NCBI GenBank assembly: GCA_027943335.1
Contig: BSBK01002928.1
Location: 402,501 to 466,500 of the forward strand
Direction of reading: 5' to 3'
DNA: 64,000 nucleotides
DNA from: Chamaecyparis obtusa
Lineage: Eukaryota; Streptophyta; Pinopsida; Cupressales; Cupressaceae
The position numbers were made by a program, and so were the translations under genes. The number at the start of each line of letters is the position of its first letter. Position 1 is the stretch's first letter. Under the pieces are notes generated by a model that was given only the letters and a program-made list of their open reading frames with translations, made no database searches and was not told where the DNA came from. Of this stretch, positions 1 through 10,129 are shown in pieces.

Positions 1-1040
1 TTGTATATTCATTAACTAAAGTTGTGAGCACAAAGAAGTTTAAATGGTGTTCAAAATTTATGGGCCTCATGGCCCCTAGCAATTAAATTATGGTGTAGAT
101 ACTCTGTTTGTTCTTGCAAGGTGTTCGACAAGTGGGAGATTGTTTGGAAAATGTGTTTCAACATTGTATATATATAGGTTTACTATTTCTAGTAAATATT
201 TTGTTTGAGCACAAACGTTGGGAAAAGTGTCTCAACCTTATATTTACATGGCATTAATATTTTTAGTATTTTCATTTGAGCAGAATTTTCCCCGTTCCTT
301 GCCAGAAGGTTCAAAATTTTTAGATAAGCATTTTGAAAGATTTTCATGGCAAGATCATGTCTAGCTAGAAAGTTATTAAAATTTTAGTTTTTGGATATTA
401 TCAAAAAAATATTGCAAATGCAATTATGAAGGATTTAGAGGCTTTGAAATAGGGTCAAATTATGGCCAAACTACATAGAAACTTGGGATGCTATAGAGAA
501 CATTGAAATGTTTCTAACACTTTAAACAACTCATCTATCCGACACCTAGTTTGAATGTTATGACTTCCAGGAGTTGGGTCTCCCAACATAGGAAATATAA
601 AAATGTGTTGAACAAATAATATGAGTTGTAAAAGGGAGTTACATGTGTTGTGTGTATTAGAAAATCATAGGGCATATTTGATTGGAGATAATATGGGTGC
701 CTCTTTTGGTCTAGTTTTAGCGCATGGTTTTGTGATACCATTTGATGGTTTCTTGTATTGTATCTCCTATATATTAGGTGGATGAGATGGAGGGTCGGTG
801 TGAGTCTTATACCTTTTTATTTACCTCTGGATATCTGGTTGATGATACTTGTAAGAGAAGATTTCTTTGCAGGTATAATATAATTTTTTATTGATTTCTT
901 TATAATATATTAGGCTTCTTTTGGAGTGTGGGGTTTTTTTCTTTTTTCTGAAAGGGTTTTCCCCACTTAATTAATGTGTTATGGTATGCATGTTATTTGT
1001 GTTATTTATATTAAGGTTATTTTTACAATGGGTGGCTCAT
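1..1040 (+). mobile_element. Copia element, 3' end with 3' LTR (left part outside window)
   Basis: The window opens in the last codons of a Copia polyprotein. A purine-rich stretch (AGTGGGAGA) at 131-139 follows, and a sequence starting TGTTTGG at 141 looks like a 3' LTR. The LTR identity rests on similarity to the minus-strand LTR at 55574-56450. Both share the order of a block reading AATATGGG near the middle, a stretch ending in CTCCTATATATTA, and a block with GGTATGCATGTTATTT near the end. The two copies are clearly diverged. The right end is uncertain, somewhere between about 1029 and 1100, because the terminal bases of the family (ending TTACA) are not clearly preserved. Confidence 0.6.
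3..86 (+). pseudogene. Copia RNase H C-terminal tail (partial)
   Basis: The frame starting at base 3 reads LTKVVSTKKFKWCSKFMGL and then stops at 84-86. This matches the usual end of Copia polyproteins, where a short segment with LTK, KF.WC and GL closes the RNase H region just upstream of the polypurine tract. Only about 27 codons lie in the window, so nothing can be said about the rest of the element. The position 55 bases before a purine tract and LTR supports the assignment. Confidence 0.55.
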
Positions 1041-1279
1041 TTCCATAATGCTCACTATGGGTGGGCTTACTAACCTGAGAAAGAAGAGAGAAAAGAAAAT
1101 ACACCTGTGTAGTGTAAATACTAGAAGACACCTTGGATCATTTCCTCTAGTGTCTAACATCAATAACACTCACTTTGCTCACAATTTCACTTCATTCCAC
1201 CAAACCTTTTCACTATTTCTAACAGATCTCCTCCTTAATCAGAATTATACTAATCCATCACAAACAACCTCTTACTTGT
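1041..1279. other. Unassigned spacer between Copia LTR and next element
   Basis: This stretch has no convincing gene. An open frame of 98 codons across 1048-1344 runs into the LTR of the next element and has no recognisable motif. The last five bases, CTTGT, are the left target-site copy of the element that begins at 1280. Confidence 0.4.
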
Positions 1280-1497
1280 TGTGTACAAGGAAATGTACCT
1301 TCATAGAATTAGTATTGACAATAAATGAAATAGAAACTAAATAAACCACAATATAGAAACTATTTAGCAAATGAAAGATCAATTAAGCATCCTATGGCTC
1401 TCTATCTAAGAGTGTTAATAGAAGCTCTTAGGAAGCTACCATTAATGACAGTCCTAGAATGAGAAATGATAAAGATTAAGCTAAAGCTAATAATTAG
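1280..1497 (-). repeat. 3' LTR of outer element, first part (split by LINE)
   Basis: This segment aligns almost base for base with 17156-17376 of the partner LTR. It stops at AATAATTAG (1489-1497), after which the LINE-like insertion begins. Confidence 0.85.
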
Positions 1498-1554
1498 AAG
1501 CTTGAAGGAAGGAAGGTTTAGGATACCAAAAAAAGTCTGAGAAATGAGGCTAGG

Positions 1555-2010
1555 TGGGATTGTCCCCCTAATGGCTGGATTAAAGTCAATTTTGATGGCA
1601 CCTCTAAGGGCAACCAGGGAATTGCTGGCTGTGGCATAATGATCTGAGATGATTATGGGAACTGCAAAGGGGCCATGGCCATTCCTATAGGATTCAATAC
1701 CAACCATGTTGCGGAGGCTAACGCTACCCTTTATGGTTTGATATTAGCTAAGAGGAAAAATTATACTAAGGTTTGGATTGAAGGGGACTCCCTAGATATT
1801 ATTAATTGTTTGAAGAACACTATGACCCCGTCGTGGACTATAGCCAATGTTATTAGCAAGGCTAAAAACATTATTGAATCCTTGATGAATGTTTAATAAC
1901 TCATAACTTTAGGGAGGCCAACTTGGTGGCTGACTGGGGTTGTGAATGTGGCTTGTAAAAGCTAGGTGGATATTGAGTGGGATGATTGTTTTGCACTCCC
2001 TTTTGAAGGG
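1555..2010 (+). pseudogene. LINE-type RNase H domain (RVT_3-like), broken
   Basis: The frame from 1555 reads GWIKVNFDGTSKGNQGIAG, the usual opening of the RNase H domain at the end of plant LINE ORF2 proteins. The expected acidic residues are visible: D in NFDG, E in EANATLYGL, D in EGDS. The last motif (REANLVADW, about 1911-1940) is reached only through a frameshift. An in-frame TGA at 1645-1647 and the frameshift make it non-functional. The reverse transcriptase that should precede it is missing, as expected for a 5'-truncated copy. An RNase H of a captured cellular gene is a less likely reading. Confidence 0.7.
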
Positions 2011-2141
2011 ACATCATTAATTAATAAGGAGTGGGTGATTAGTAAGCAACATGTTCCGAATGAAGAGCATATTAATGAGTATTGATTGCAAAAATTTGTG
2101 TGATGTTCATGAAGGACAATGGGGTGATTTTGAGATAATAA

Positions 2142-3933
2142 TTGGGGATTTTTGGCATGATTTATGGGTCTTTTTGGATATCAGAGGGTTTTATTACAAC
2201 TCGAAGTCTAATTTGTAGAGTGTTGGGATTAATTTTGAGAAGGGCTTTTTGGACTTTTACAGAGCTATGGGAGGCATGGTTGAGAAGATGCGAGCCGAGG
2301 AACTGTAGTGAACGGAGCCAAAACCAGGAGGTATGGAAAATACTTAAAGATGAGGGTCTGGCGGTTTACATGGAGAAACTGCATGGAGGGAAAGTTGTTG
2401 TGACTAGGAAATTCATCGAATCCTGGAACAAGGGGAGTGTTATGGTATGTATGCAAAACATGGAGGTGACTGAGGAGATAATAGCAGAAGTGATGAGTCT
2501 GAAGATTGAGGGCATTGACTTCTACAGGGATAGGAAGATCTCAGACAAAGCCTTGGAGGCTTTTGCGCCTACAGAGTAGGAGAGGAAACATATAGTAAAG
2601 GTGGACAACTCTTACTTTAATCCTAAGAGTATTTCCATGCCTTGGCGCCTTGTTTTGTTTGTGATTATTGGCTACATTACCCTTGACAGTCATTATACTA
2701 AAATTTACAACCATCATTTAATTCTTCTGAATCATTTTAGGCATGGGGTTAAAATCAATTTCCCTTTTTACCTGTTGAGTTCTTTGAATGCCTCTATCCT
2801 CAACTGGCAAAGGGATTCGGAGGGTGATCATGCTTTCCATGAAGGGCTTATGGTCCTCATTTATGAGGTTCTGAAATCAAAGAAGGTGGAAAGGCCCCGT
2901 TTTAACAAGAAAGCCCTCAAAGACTATGAAACTGATGGGAAAGAGTCTGAGGAGCCCTTTATGGAGGAAATAGAAGAAGATGAGAGTGAATCTGAGGAGT
3001 TTCAGGAATCCACTCCCAAAAGAAAAAGAAAGAAAAGTAACGTGGAGGACTTGGTCATGGAGATGGATTTGAAGGAAGAGGAGAGTAGGGAGGAAAGCTC
3101 CAAGAAGCAGGGCAAAAATAGAATGGAGCCCATTGGAAAGCGCACCAAAGAAAAAAAAGAGAAGAAGAAAATTTCTAAAAGGGTTTTCATTTCCTCTGAT
3201 GAGGTTTCTTCTTCTCAGGATAAGAACCATAATAATCAGGATGACCGTGTGGACAACGACCCTGCTGTGGAAGAAAGTGTGGGGCTTGAGCAAAATGTGT
3301 TGGTCAAGGATAATATTCTGCATGATGTCACACAGGCTGTGACTAATATTGAGAAAGATGGGCAGGGGAAGGATACAGTCAACACAGGGAAGGATAAAGT
3401 GGAGAGTTCCATGGAGAAGATGGAGGGAGGGAAAAAAGGATTTTGAGAATCTGGGTTGTCTGGCCTTTTTGACAACCCTTAGTAATATGAAAATTGACAT
3501 TACAGCCATGAAGTCTCATATTCATCAGCTCCAAAAAGAGACGGGGGTCCTTAAAAAGATGAACTTGGGGGAGAAAACCATGGGCCAAACTATTGATGAG
3601 CTCATTGAGACTGTCGGTAAGGCTGAGGGACTCATTGTCTTCAATGACAAAATTATTGCTATGGAGAAAAAAATTGATAATAGTGAAGGAATGACCAAAA
3701 GAATTGAGATAATGGAAAATAGAATTGACAAGCTGGAGAAAACAATTGGGAATATAGAAGAGTAGAGCTATGCTATTCTTAAGGCATCAAATGAACATGT
3801 GAAGATCCTAGTGGACAAGCTAGACCAAGGGAAAGGGGAGAAGGTGATCACTAAGGCCATAGATGATCAAGGTCCTAGTAGGTGCACTAGATCTAGGTTT
3901 AGGAAGATGGAGGATGAGAAGAATAATGATATT
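2142..3933 (+). pseudogene. ORF downstream of LINE RNase H, first part (possible Transposase_32-like region, acidic/basic tail, coiled coil)
   Basis: One frame runs from about 2142 to 3446 with a single TAG at 2577-2579. A frameshift near 3440 leads into a second frame to 3765 (TAG), which then continues open to 3933. The first third contains HHLILLNHFRHG and a hydrophobic stretch, resembling the 'putative plant transposon protein' domains that accompany plant retroelements; this is a resemblance, not a proven match. The middle (about 2930-3200) is rich in E, K and S with basic runs that look like nuclear-localisation signals. The last part (about 3490-3760) has heptad spacing typical of a coiled coil. 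No catalytic motif is visible. The frame continues across element A into 9155-9211. Confidence 0.5.
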
Positions 3934-4144
3934 TGTTGAGTTATCAGGATCGTTGCAACTATAATAACATTGCCTCTTTGGTATATGTTTTCCAAGAGCA
4001 GTGATCTCTCATTTATATTGTGGAAAACACATTAAGAGACATGTCCCTTCATGGGACATGTCTATTCATTATTATTTATTTTATTTTATCAATTAATTAT
4101 TTAGTTATTATAAGAATAATTATAATCTAATTATAATCTAATTA

Positions 4145-4219
<75 letters not shown>

Positions 4220-4281
4220 CATTTCTCATAATAATCATATCATCGGTATTATTTATTTGACCGATGCTTCAAACATCAACA
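3934..4281 (-). repeat. 3' LTR of element A (348 bp)
   Basis: It pairs with 8841-9149. Outside the microsatellite, roughly a dozen substitutions separate them by eye. It contains a (TATATG)n-(TA)n-(CA)n microsatellite at about 4146-4220, whereas the other LTR has only (TA)n. Confidence 0.9.
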
Positions 4282-4410
4282 CTCCCTCTTAGCTAGGGAG
4301 GATAAATCAATCCAATGTCAACACTTAAGACACTTGACAACATCAATCATATGATGTAAGCAATAAAGGCATCATCCTCATGATGTAATCAATAGAAACA
4401 TAGTCTCAAT

Positions 4411-4483
4411 ATGTGGATTGCCTCCATCAATGATTCTATCCACAAGTTCTCGGGTGGATTGCCTCCATTGGTGATTCTATCCA
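4411..4483 (+). repeat. Short direct duplication in element A
   Basis: The phrase GTGGATTGCCTCCAT followed by GATTCTATCCA occurs twice in a row, about 41 bases apart. It sits just left of the larger minisatellite and may have arisen by the same slippage. Confidence 0.6.
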
Positions 4484-4599
4484 TTTGTTTTCTTAAGTAT
4501 TGGCCTATCAGAATGTCAACACATGACATTCACCAAATACTCAATAAGGTATTGGCCTGCAGAATATCAACACCTAATATTCACCAAATACCTATCATA

Positions 4600-4862
4600 T
4601 ATCTATAAAAACAACTTATAGACTGTCAATGACATCTAACACTTAGTTGTTGATTTATAAGATATATCTATGCAAACAACTTATAGACTATCAATTTAAT
4701 GACATCTAACACTTAGTTGTTGCTTTTACAAGATGTATCTATACAAGCAACTTATAGACCGTCAATTTGACATCTAACACTTAGCTGTTGCTTTACTAGA
4801 TATGTTTATGCAAACAACTCATAGACCATCAACTTAATGACATCTAACACTTAGTTGTTGCA
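4600..4862 (+). repeat. Minisatellite, about 4 copies of a 65-71 bp unit
   Basis: Each unit holds CTTATAGAC (CTCATAGAC in the fourth) followed by GACATCTAACACTTAG and a TTGTTG-like end. The ACAAC or GCAAC at the start of successive units lies at 4611, 4676, 4747 and 4814. The units are diverged from one another. They sit near the PPT side of element A. Confidence 0.8.
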
Positions 4863-4893
4863 TTAATTCATCATGATTTGTTTCAACATTATA

Positions 4894-5281
4894 TGAAGGA
4901 TTTGAGCAATACAAATCCACAAAACTTGAAAATCACCTACATAGAAAAACCTGTTACAAGGAAGTAGAGACAAGAAGAGGGCAAGGGTTTGACTAAAAAA
5001 TATGAAGAAGAAAATATCCTCAATTAATGAATTAATTAAATATACAATGGATCATTCTTATAAAGGAGATCAAAAGCCTTGAAAGGAAAACCCTAGTGAA
5101 TGTAATAATTAGTTAAATTATTAGAAGACTAATGCATGCAAGTTTATATTTAACACAACTAGTGCATGAGTTTAAAACAACTTATGCATGTGTGTTTAAA
5201 TATAAACAACTAAAGCAAAAGAGTTGACATCTTAAGAAGGGAGTAAAGATTAATTAACATAATTAATACTTTACTCTAACA
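4894..5281 (-). repeat. 3' LTR of element B
   Basis: It pairs with 7208-7595. On the plus strand it runs TGAAGGATTTGAG ... ACTCTAACA and is followed by the pyrimidine complement of the PPT. Confidence 0.9.
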
Positions 5282-6420
5282 CCCCCCCTTAAGATGAGCA
5301 ACGATGCAGCTACAAAAAATGCAAGAAGAAAGCAAAAAATGGGTCCCGGCAACATGGCCTGATGAGGTACCCAACACAAAAGAGAGTCTCTATAAAGAGG
5401 AGAAATAAAGAAAACCAAATGGGAAAAACTCTACTCCAAAAAGAGACAAAGACTAGTTTGAAGGACTAAAGAAGCCCCCAAAACTAGGAATGTTCTAGAA
5501 AATAGGAACAAGAATGAACATGTAGAACATCATTGAAGCAAGAAGATACAAACTCTGTCAAGAAGTAACTACTGATCCGAAGATCCTCTACAAAAAATAT
5601 GACCAGGTAGAGAAGACTGTAATCTACATGAGTGCCCTCAAATAACACTACTCGAATCAGGAGGCAAACAAAGGCAAACACCTAAAATCGAAGATATAGA
5701 TGGCATAAACACCAAAAGCCTGAAGAGTTGATCAATCAAAGTTGGAAGAGTGCATCCAAAAATAGGAAAGAAAGAGTGTCTATATGGTAAATGATCCATC
5801 TCACCAAAATGCATAGGTACCCAGCCACTGCATCTGCCTAGTACATAAGAACAAATACTAAATACATAGCTCACACTATCAAACAAGGAAGTAGAAGAAT
5901 GATCAATAGAAACCCCCCATAATGCTGACAAGAGAGAGGTGATAGGTACATTGAAAAGAGTGCCAACAAGAACTGCATCGTGAAGAACCAAGAACATCGA
6001 AGGTGCATAGAAAGCACAAGCAAAAATAAAGATACCCTAAGGCTAATGTCGTGGAAGGAACACTCACTTGACAAAGGTAGATGGCAAACAAAGGCAAACA
6101 TCAAACCCCCCCATGGCACTTTATAATGGAGTGCAAGTACAAATAGTACAAACATGTTCAAGATTCCAAGCATGCAAGAAAATGACACTTTATCTTAGTG
6201 CATGTGCATAAAAGAATGCTACAAAAGTGAAGTATACACTGCTCAAATAAGAGAGAAGGCCGCTGAAATAAAAGAACAGCCTAAAAAGAGTCATCCCTTA
6301 AAAAGAAGAGATCCCAGGACTTGTAACATCCAAGATATCCACCAAAGTGCAGAAGTGAAAAAAATTGAATAAAATATACCTAGAGTAGAATCTAGAAAAA
6401 TGACTCATAGAACTAGAAAT

Positions 6421-6650
6421 CTCTCAGAACAAACTTTCCAACGATATCTCGCTTTCCCAAAACGGAGTCCGGATGCACAAGATAGAGCTTCCAGAGTGCA
6501 AAACTAAACATTTGACTTTGATAGTAAAAAACACCATCAAAAAATCAAAATCAGAAATTCAAATCTGCATATTTGGATAGAGCTCGGAACCAACTTTCTG
6601 ACGATATCTCATTTGCCCAATTTTGACACCGTATGCTCAAGATATGAGCA
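6421..6650 (-). repeat. Duplicated conserved module in element B
   Basis: Two related blocks, 6421-6490 and 6581-6650, each contain on the minus strand a phrase like ATCTTGAGCATACGG, then TTTTGGGCAAA, then GATATCGTCAGAAAG. The same pair occurs in element C at 23451-23520 and 23610-23678, although the LTRs of B and C differ. The function is unknown; it does not look like coding sequence conserved for protein. Confidence 0.7.
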
Positions 6651-7207
6651 AAATACCAACTGGTGTGCGAGAGGGCTAAAAAATGGTGCAAATGATGATG
6701 ATGCATGTTGACATCATCAAATGACGGGCTTAAATTTGATGGCCAAATGGCCGTTGCCACCCAAAATGATTTTTTTTGCAAAATTGCATGCGTGCCTCAA
6801 GATCTGTGTCAACCTTTTTAAGATTTTTGTCTCGATTTACATGCCAATTTTTTTTGATCTTAATTTACGTGTCAGATGACAAAATTTTTACCTCAATTTG
6901 TGTGCTAAAAAAATTGAAAACTTTACCTTAGGAAGCGTGTCAGTCTATACAAATTTTTCCTTGGGAAGCGTGCTACGCTATCTGGTACCAAAAAAGTGCT
7001 CCAAAATGCAAAGTTGTCCAAATTGGACGTGCCTTATGTCAAAATAGGGGTTTTTTGGTCGTTGCGAGCTCAACGGTGCGGTTCGTTTGAGCTCAAAGTG
7101 GACCAAAATTTAGGGACCCCGTAATTTCAATAAAAAAATAACCAAAAAAGCCTTAATCAAAATCCTTCAAACGTGAACAAGTTGTAGCAGATTAGACTCT
7201 TATACCA

Positions 7208-7595
7208 TGTAGGATTTGAGCAATACAAATCCAAAAAACCCAAAGATCACCTGCATACAAAAACCTGTTACAAGGAAGTAGAGACAAGAAGAGGGCAAGG
7301 GTTTGACTCAAAAATATGAAGAAGAAAATATCCTCAATTAATAAATTGATTAAATGTACAATGGATCATCCTTATAAAGGAGATCAAAAGCCTTGAAAGA
7401 CAAACCCTAGTGCATGTAATAATTAGTTAAATTATTAGAAGACTAATGCATGCAATTTTAAATTTAAAACAACTAGTGCATGAGTTTAAAATAACTCGTG
7501 CATGTGTGTTTAAATATAAACAACTAAAGCAAAAGAGTTGACATCTTAAGAAGGGAGTAAAGATTAATTAACATAATTAATACTTTACTCTAACA
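7208..7595 (-). repeat. 5' LTR of element B
   Basis: It is the partner of 4894-5281. The PBS lies immediately to its left (minus strand). Confidence 0.9.
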
Positions 7596-8344
7596 TTATA
7601 AATAATGTATATCATGATTTAAGTTATTGTAAGATCGTCACCTTCCAATAACTTTTGCAAATACAAGTGATAATCATTTGGAAGTCGTCACTTCCTAATG
7701 ATGTACACAGGAGGTAGGCCCATTGAAATCATATAGTCACAAACATATGAACTTTCAAACTCCCTCTGAATGTCAATCTTCAAAGCTCCTCATCCAATGT
7801 TACCTCTGATGAAGTGGCAAACTCCTTCTCAATTTGATATCAATCCTCCTTTTCTTGCAAGAGAATCCTCGAAAAGATCAAGGAAAATAGCTCTTATAGT
7901 ATGTTATAGAAATACGAATAAGAGAGAGACTACATTGATTAGATAAATAAAGTACTCAAAGATAAAGAATACTTATTTGCACATCAATATCCTTTATTTA
8001 ATCTTTCATTCCATTAGACTTAATAATGTAATCGAAAATAATTATTTATTTAGAAAGTTATAGTGATTTACTATAACTCTATATATCTTAAAGAACATAA
8101 TGTCATTCTTAATGGATTAACATATTATCCATTTGTAACTTTCTACATATAATTTTCATATTATATCACATATATATAGTATGAACTAATTAATTTTATA
8201 ATATTTAAAACATAGAATATATCATACCTGCGGGTCCATTTTTACCTTTGTTGTACCCATTGATAGTCTTTTGTTTATTTTGAACTCATATTTCTTCCCT
8301 ACAATGTTTTCAAATCCAACTTCCTGAAAACCAATTGTCGTATT

Positions 8345-8630
8345 GAGCAGTACCATTCTACTCATCAATTTGCTAACATAAACTATCATTCTTATTCAAA
8401 CAGTGAGGAAAATGAGGGCAGAGTCACTGAGCTGCTTAGCTACAATGCAGATTATAACAGCTATGCATTGGTGTTGCAAGATGCCATTAACATGAAATCC
8501 CTCTCACAATGAAAACTTGGGCATGCTCACATTGTGCAGTCATGATTTAAGACTGACGTGTATCTGCAAACTAAGATTTTGATTCTCCATTCTTTATTAT
8601 TTAGCTTGAATGATAAGCACACCGCTCGTA
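8345..8630 (+). pseudogene. PPR-like gene fragment inside element A
   Basis: One plus-strand frame through about 8430-8620 reads YNSYALVLQDAINMKSLS, then HAHIVQS, then FKTDVYLQTKILI, with two stop codons between the blocks. This closely follows the N-terminal pattern of plant pentatricopeptide-repeat proteins of the PLS type (Y..LLQ.C...KSL..GK..HAHI..SG...D.YL...L). The fragment is antisense to element A's own direction and about 95 codons long at most. It is inactive. It is best read as a captured host-gene piece, though a chance resemblance cannot be excluded without a search. Confidence 0.55.
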
Positions 8631-8840
8631 AGTTCTATACTTAGCTTACAAGTACAACTTTCCAAAAATTTTTAGTAAATCAATAGTATGTGAAACTGTC
8701 ACCCAAAGATTAGTTTGGTTAAGGATTTGTGACAATCACGACGTAAGCGAAACTGAAAATGTCAGGGAGAAAATATAAAAACTAGGCCAAAGCCTCTGCA
8801 GCTCTGACTTTGCTATTACTGTAATCTGGCTCTGATACCA

Positions 8841-9034
8841 TGTTGAGTTATCAGGATCGCTGCAACTGTAATAACATTGCCTCTTCAGTATATGTTTTCC
8901 AAGAGTAGTGATCTCTCATTTATATTGTGGAAAACACATTAAGAAACATGTCCCTTCATGGGACATGTCTATTCATTATTATTTATTTTATTTTATCAAT
9001 TAATTATTTAGTTATTATAAGAATAATTATAATC

Positions 9035-9089
<55 letters not shown>

Positions 9090-9149
9090 TTTCTCATAAT
9101 AATCATATCATCAGTATTATTTATCTGAGCGATGCTACAAACATCAACA
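8841..9149 (-). repeat. 5' LTR of element A (309 bp)
   Basis: It is the partner of 3934-4281. It carries a pure (TA)n tract at about 9041-9087. The PBS lies immediately to its left at 8827-8840 (minus strand). Confidence 0.9.
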
Positions 9150-9154
9150 ATATT

Positions 9155-9211
9155 GAAGATCTGAAAATATCCGCAGCTAACATGCAAATGCTGGCTGATC
9201 GGGTAGCATAA
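9155..9211 (+). pseudogene. Last codons of the LINE-associated ORF, after element A
   Basis: If element A and one TSD copy are removed, the codon ending at 3933 is followed directly by 9155 with the frame kept. Eighteen more codons follow to a TAA at 9209-9211. That the frame survives the junction confirms the boundaries of element A and suggests that A landed inside this ORF. The 200 bases after the stop are T-rich and non-coding, consistent with a 3' UTR. Confidence 0.6.
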
Positions 9212-9409
9212 ATTATGAAATGTGTTTAGACAACAGCTTGTTGTCCTTTTGCTGTCCTTTGTCTTTTTTCTGCTCTTTTTGTTTAAGGACTCATTTCTGT
9301 GGCTTTTTTTGGTGCTGTTGCACTTGTCTTATTGGAGCTTAAATGCCTATTCTGTAATCTTGATGTAAAAGGTTTTGGGTCCTTTCAAAACCTGATTTTA
9401 CGTAATCAA
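9212..9409 (+). other. 3' non-coding tail of the LINE-like element
   Basis: The region is T-rich, without an open frame, and ends CCTGATTTTACGTAATCAAA directly before the TSD copy at 9410-9418. It probably served as the 3' end recognised by the LINE reverse transcriptase; this is inference from its position. Confidence 0.5.
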
Positions 9410-10065
9410 AATAATTAGATCAAATTGAATGCTAATTAAGCTCTTAAAATGCCTTTCTAGCTATAAAATGCAAGAGGTTTGATGCAATTCTAAGATGTGT
9501 GGTTATGAATTATGATTGATTTTGGTCTTCCTTTTATAGATTTATGCAATGGTAGGGGGTGTAGTATAATTGATCATCATTAAGCTTTGGTTGAGTCTTT
9601 GGTTCCACCATTTGAAGACAATGCAAAGTTTGTGTCCTCAAAGCTTGGGACAAGTAGACAAGATGAATGGACAAGATGCTCTTTCACTTTGAGTGATTGA
9701 GATTGAATTTGGCTTAATCCATGTGAATGCATTTCTCAAATTCTATTGGTTGATTGAATTCCCTCCCCTTTTGGGTTGTTGATAGAAATTAGGATTTATT
9801 AATTGATTTAAATTCATTTGTTTAGCCATGTACCCCTTGAATGGGTTGAATTTGATTTAATCCAAGACTATACAATTAAATGATTTAATTGCTTTTTGAT
9901 TTGATTGCATTTGATTAAAATACTTTCAATTTTGATTTATCTTGAATTAAGACTTAATTTTAATTTTGATTGGCTAATTATGCATGGTGATTCAATTACT
10001 TAAATTTTGTCCTTGATTTGCTTTGATTTGACTTGATTGTATTTGTCCATTTTCAGGTGATTACA
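9410..10065 (-). repeat. 3' LTR of outer element, second part
   Basis: It resumes with the second copy of AATAATTAG (9410-9418) and aligns with 17368-17981 of the partner LTR up to GGTGATTACA. The partner lacks a small block present here near 9757-9785. Confidence 0.85.
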
Positions 10066-10129
10066 AATGCCCCTCTTTGAGTTGACTTGTGAAGCATGTC
10101 GATTCAAAGAATACTCTGATCTTGTTGTT

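Larger units (their letters stand above)
4894..7595 (-). mobile_element. Non-autonomous LTR element B (minus strand), inside element A
   Basis: The 388-bp LTRs lie at 4894-5281 and 7208-7595, with exact TSD TTATA (4889-4893 and 7596-7600). The complement of the bases left of 7208 is TGGTATAAGAGTC, a tRNA-Met-like PBS, and the complement after 5281 is CTTAAGGGGGGG, a strong PPT. The orientation is therefore minus. About 20 differences separate the LTRs by eye. The 1.9-kb internal region has no gag or pol domain; the short open frames at 5484-6188 show no recognisable motif. The internal region is similar to that of element C at 22864-24690. Confidence 0.92.
3934..9149 (-). mobile_element. Non-autonomous LTR element A (minus strand), host of element B
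   Basis: LTRs at 3934-4281 and 8841-9149 begin TGTTGAGTTATCAGG and end CATCAACA on the plus strand. The 5-bp TSD ATATT is exact (3929-3933 and 9150-9154). The complement of 8827-8840 is TGGTATCAGAGCCA, a PBS complementary to initiator tRNA-Met, so the element reads on the minus strand. The complement of the bases after 4281 is GCTAAGAGGGAG, a PPT. Without element B the internal region is only about 1.86 kb and has no gag or pol. It contains a minisatellite (4600-4862) and a fragment resembling a PPR gene (about 8345-8630). Confidence 0.9.
1498..9409 (+). mobile_element. LINE-like non-LTR element, 5'-truncated, carrying RNase H and a downstream ORF
   Basis: A 9-bp target-site duplication AATAATTAG (1489-1497 and 9410-9418) brackets this insertion, and the partner LTR at 17156-17981 supplies the empty site. 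Variable, longer TSDs and 5' truncation are typical of LINE insertion. Without the nested LTR element (3934-9149 plus one TSD copy) the unit is about 2.7 kb. It begins just before an RNase H domain of the plant LINE type, continues with a roughly 600-codon broken ORF, and ends in a T-rich 3' region finishing ATTTTACGTAATCAAA. There is no long poly(A); the short end is odd for an L1-like element. Confidence 0.7.

Noticed and set aside
1555..2010. RNase H as part of a Ty3 or Copia element
   Set aside because: The motif order and the style GWIKVNFDG are of LINE type, no integrase or RT of LTR elements is adjacent, and the unit has a 9-bp TSD.
2877..3509. 210-codon minus-strand frame opposite the LINE-associated ORF
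   Set aside because: It is a shadow of the purine-rich plus-strand coding sequence; composition is F/L-rich as expected from the complement of E/K codons.
4141..4220. CRISPR-like or telomere-like repeat
   Set aside because: It is a simple TA/CA microsatellite inside an LTR.
5638..6188. Minus-strand open frames in element B as a possible gene
   Set aside because: The corresponding region of element C has stops and frame changes in all frames, so the conservation is not for protein.
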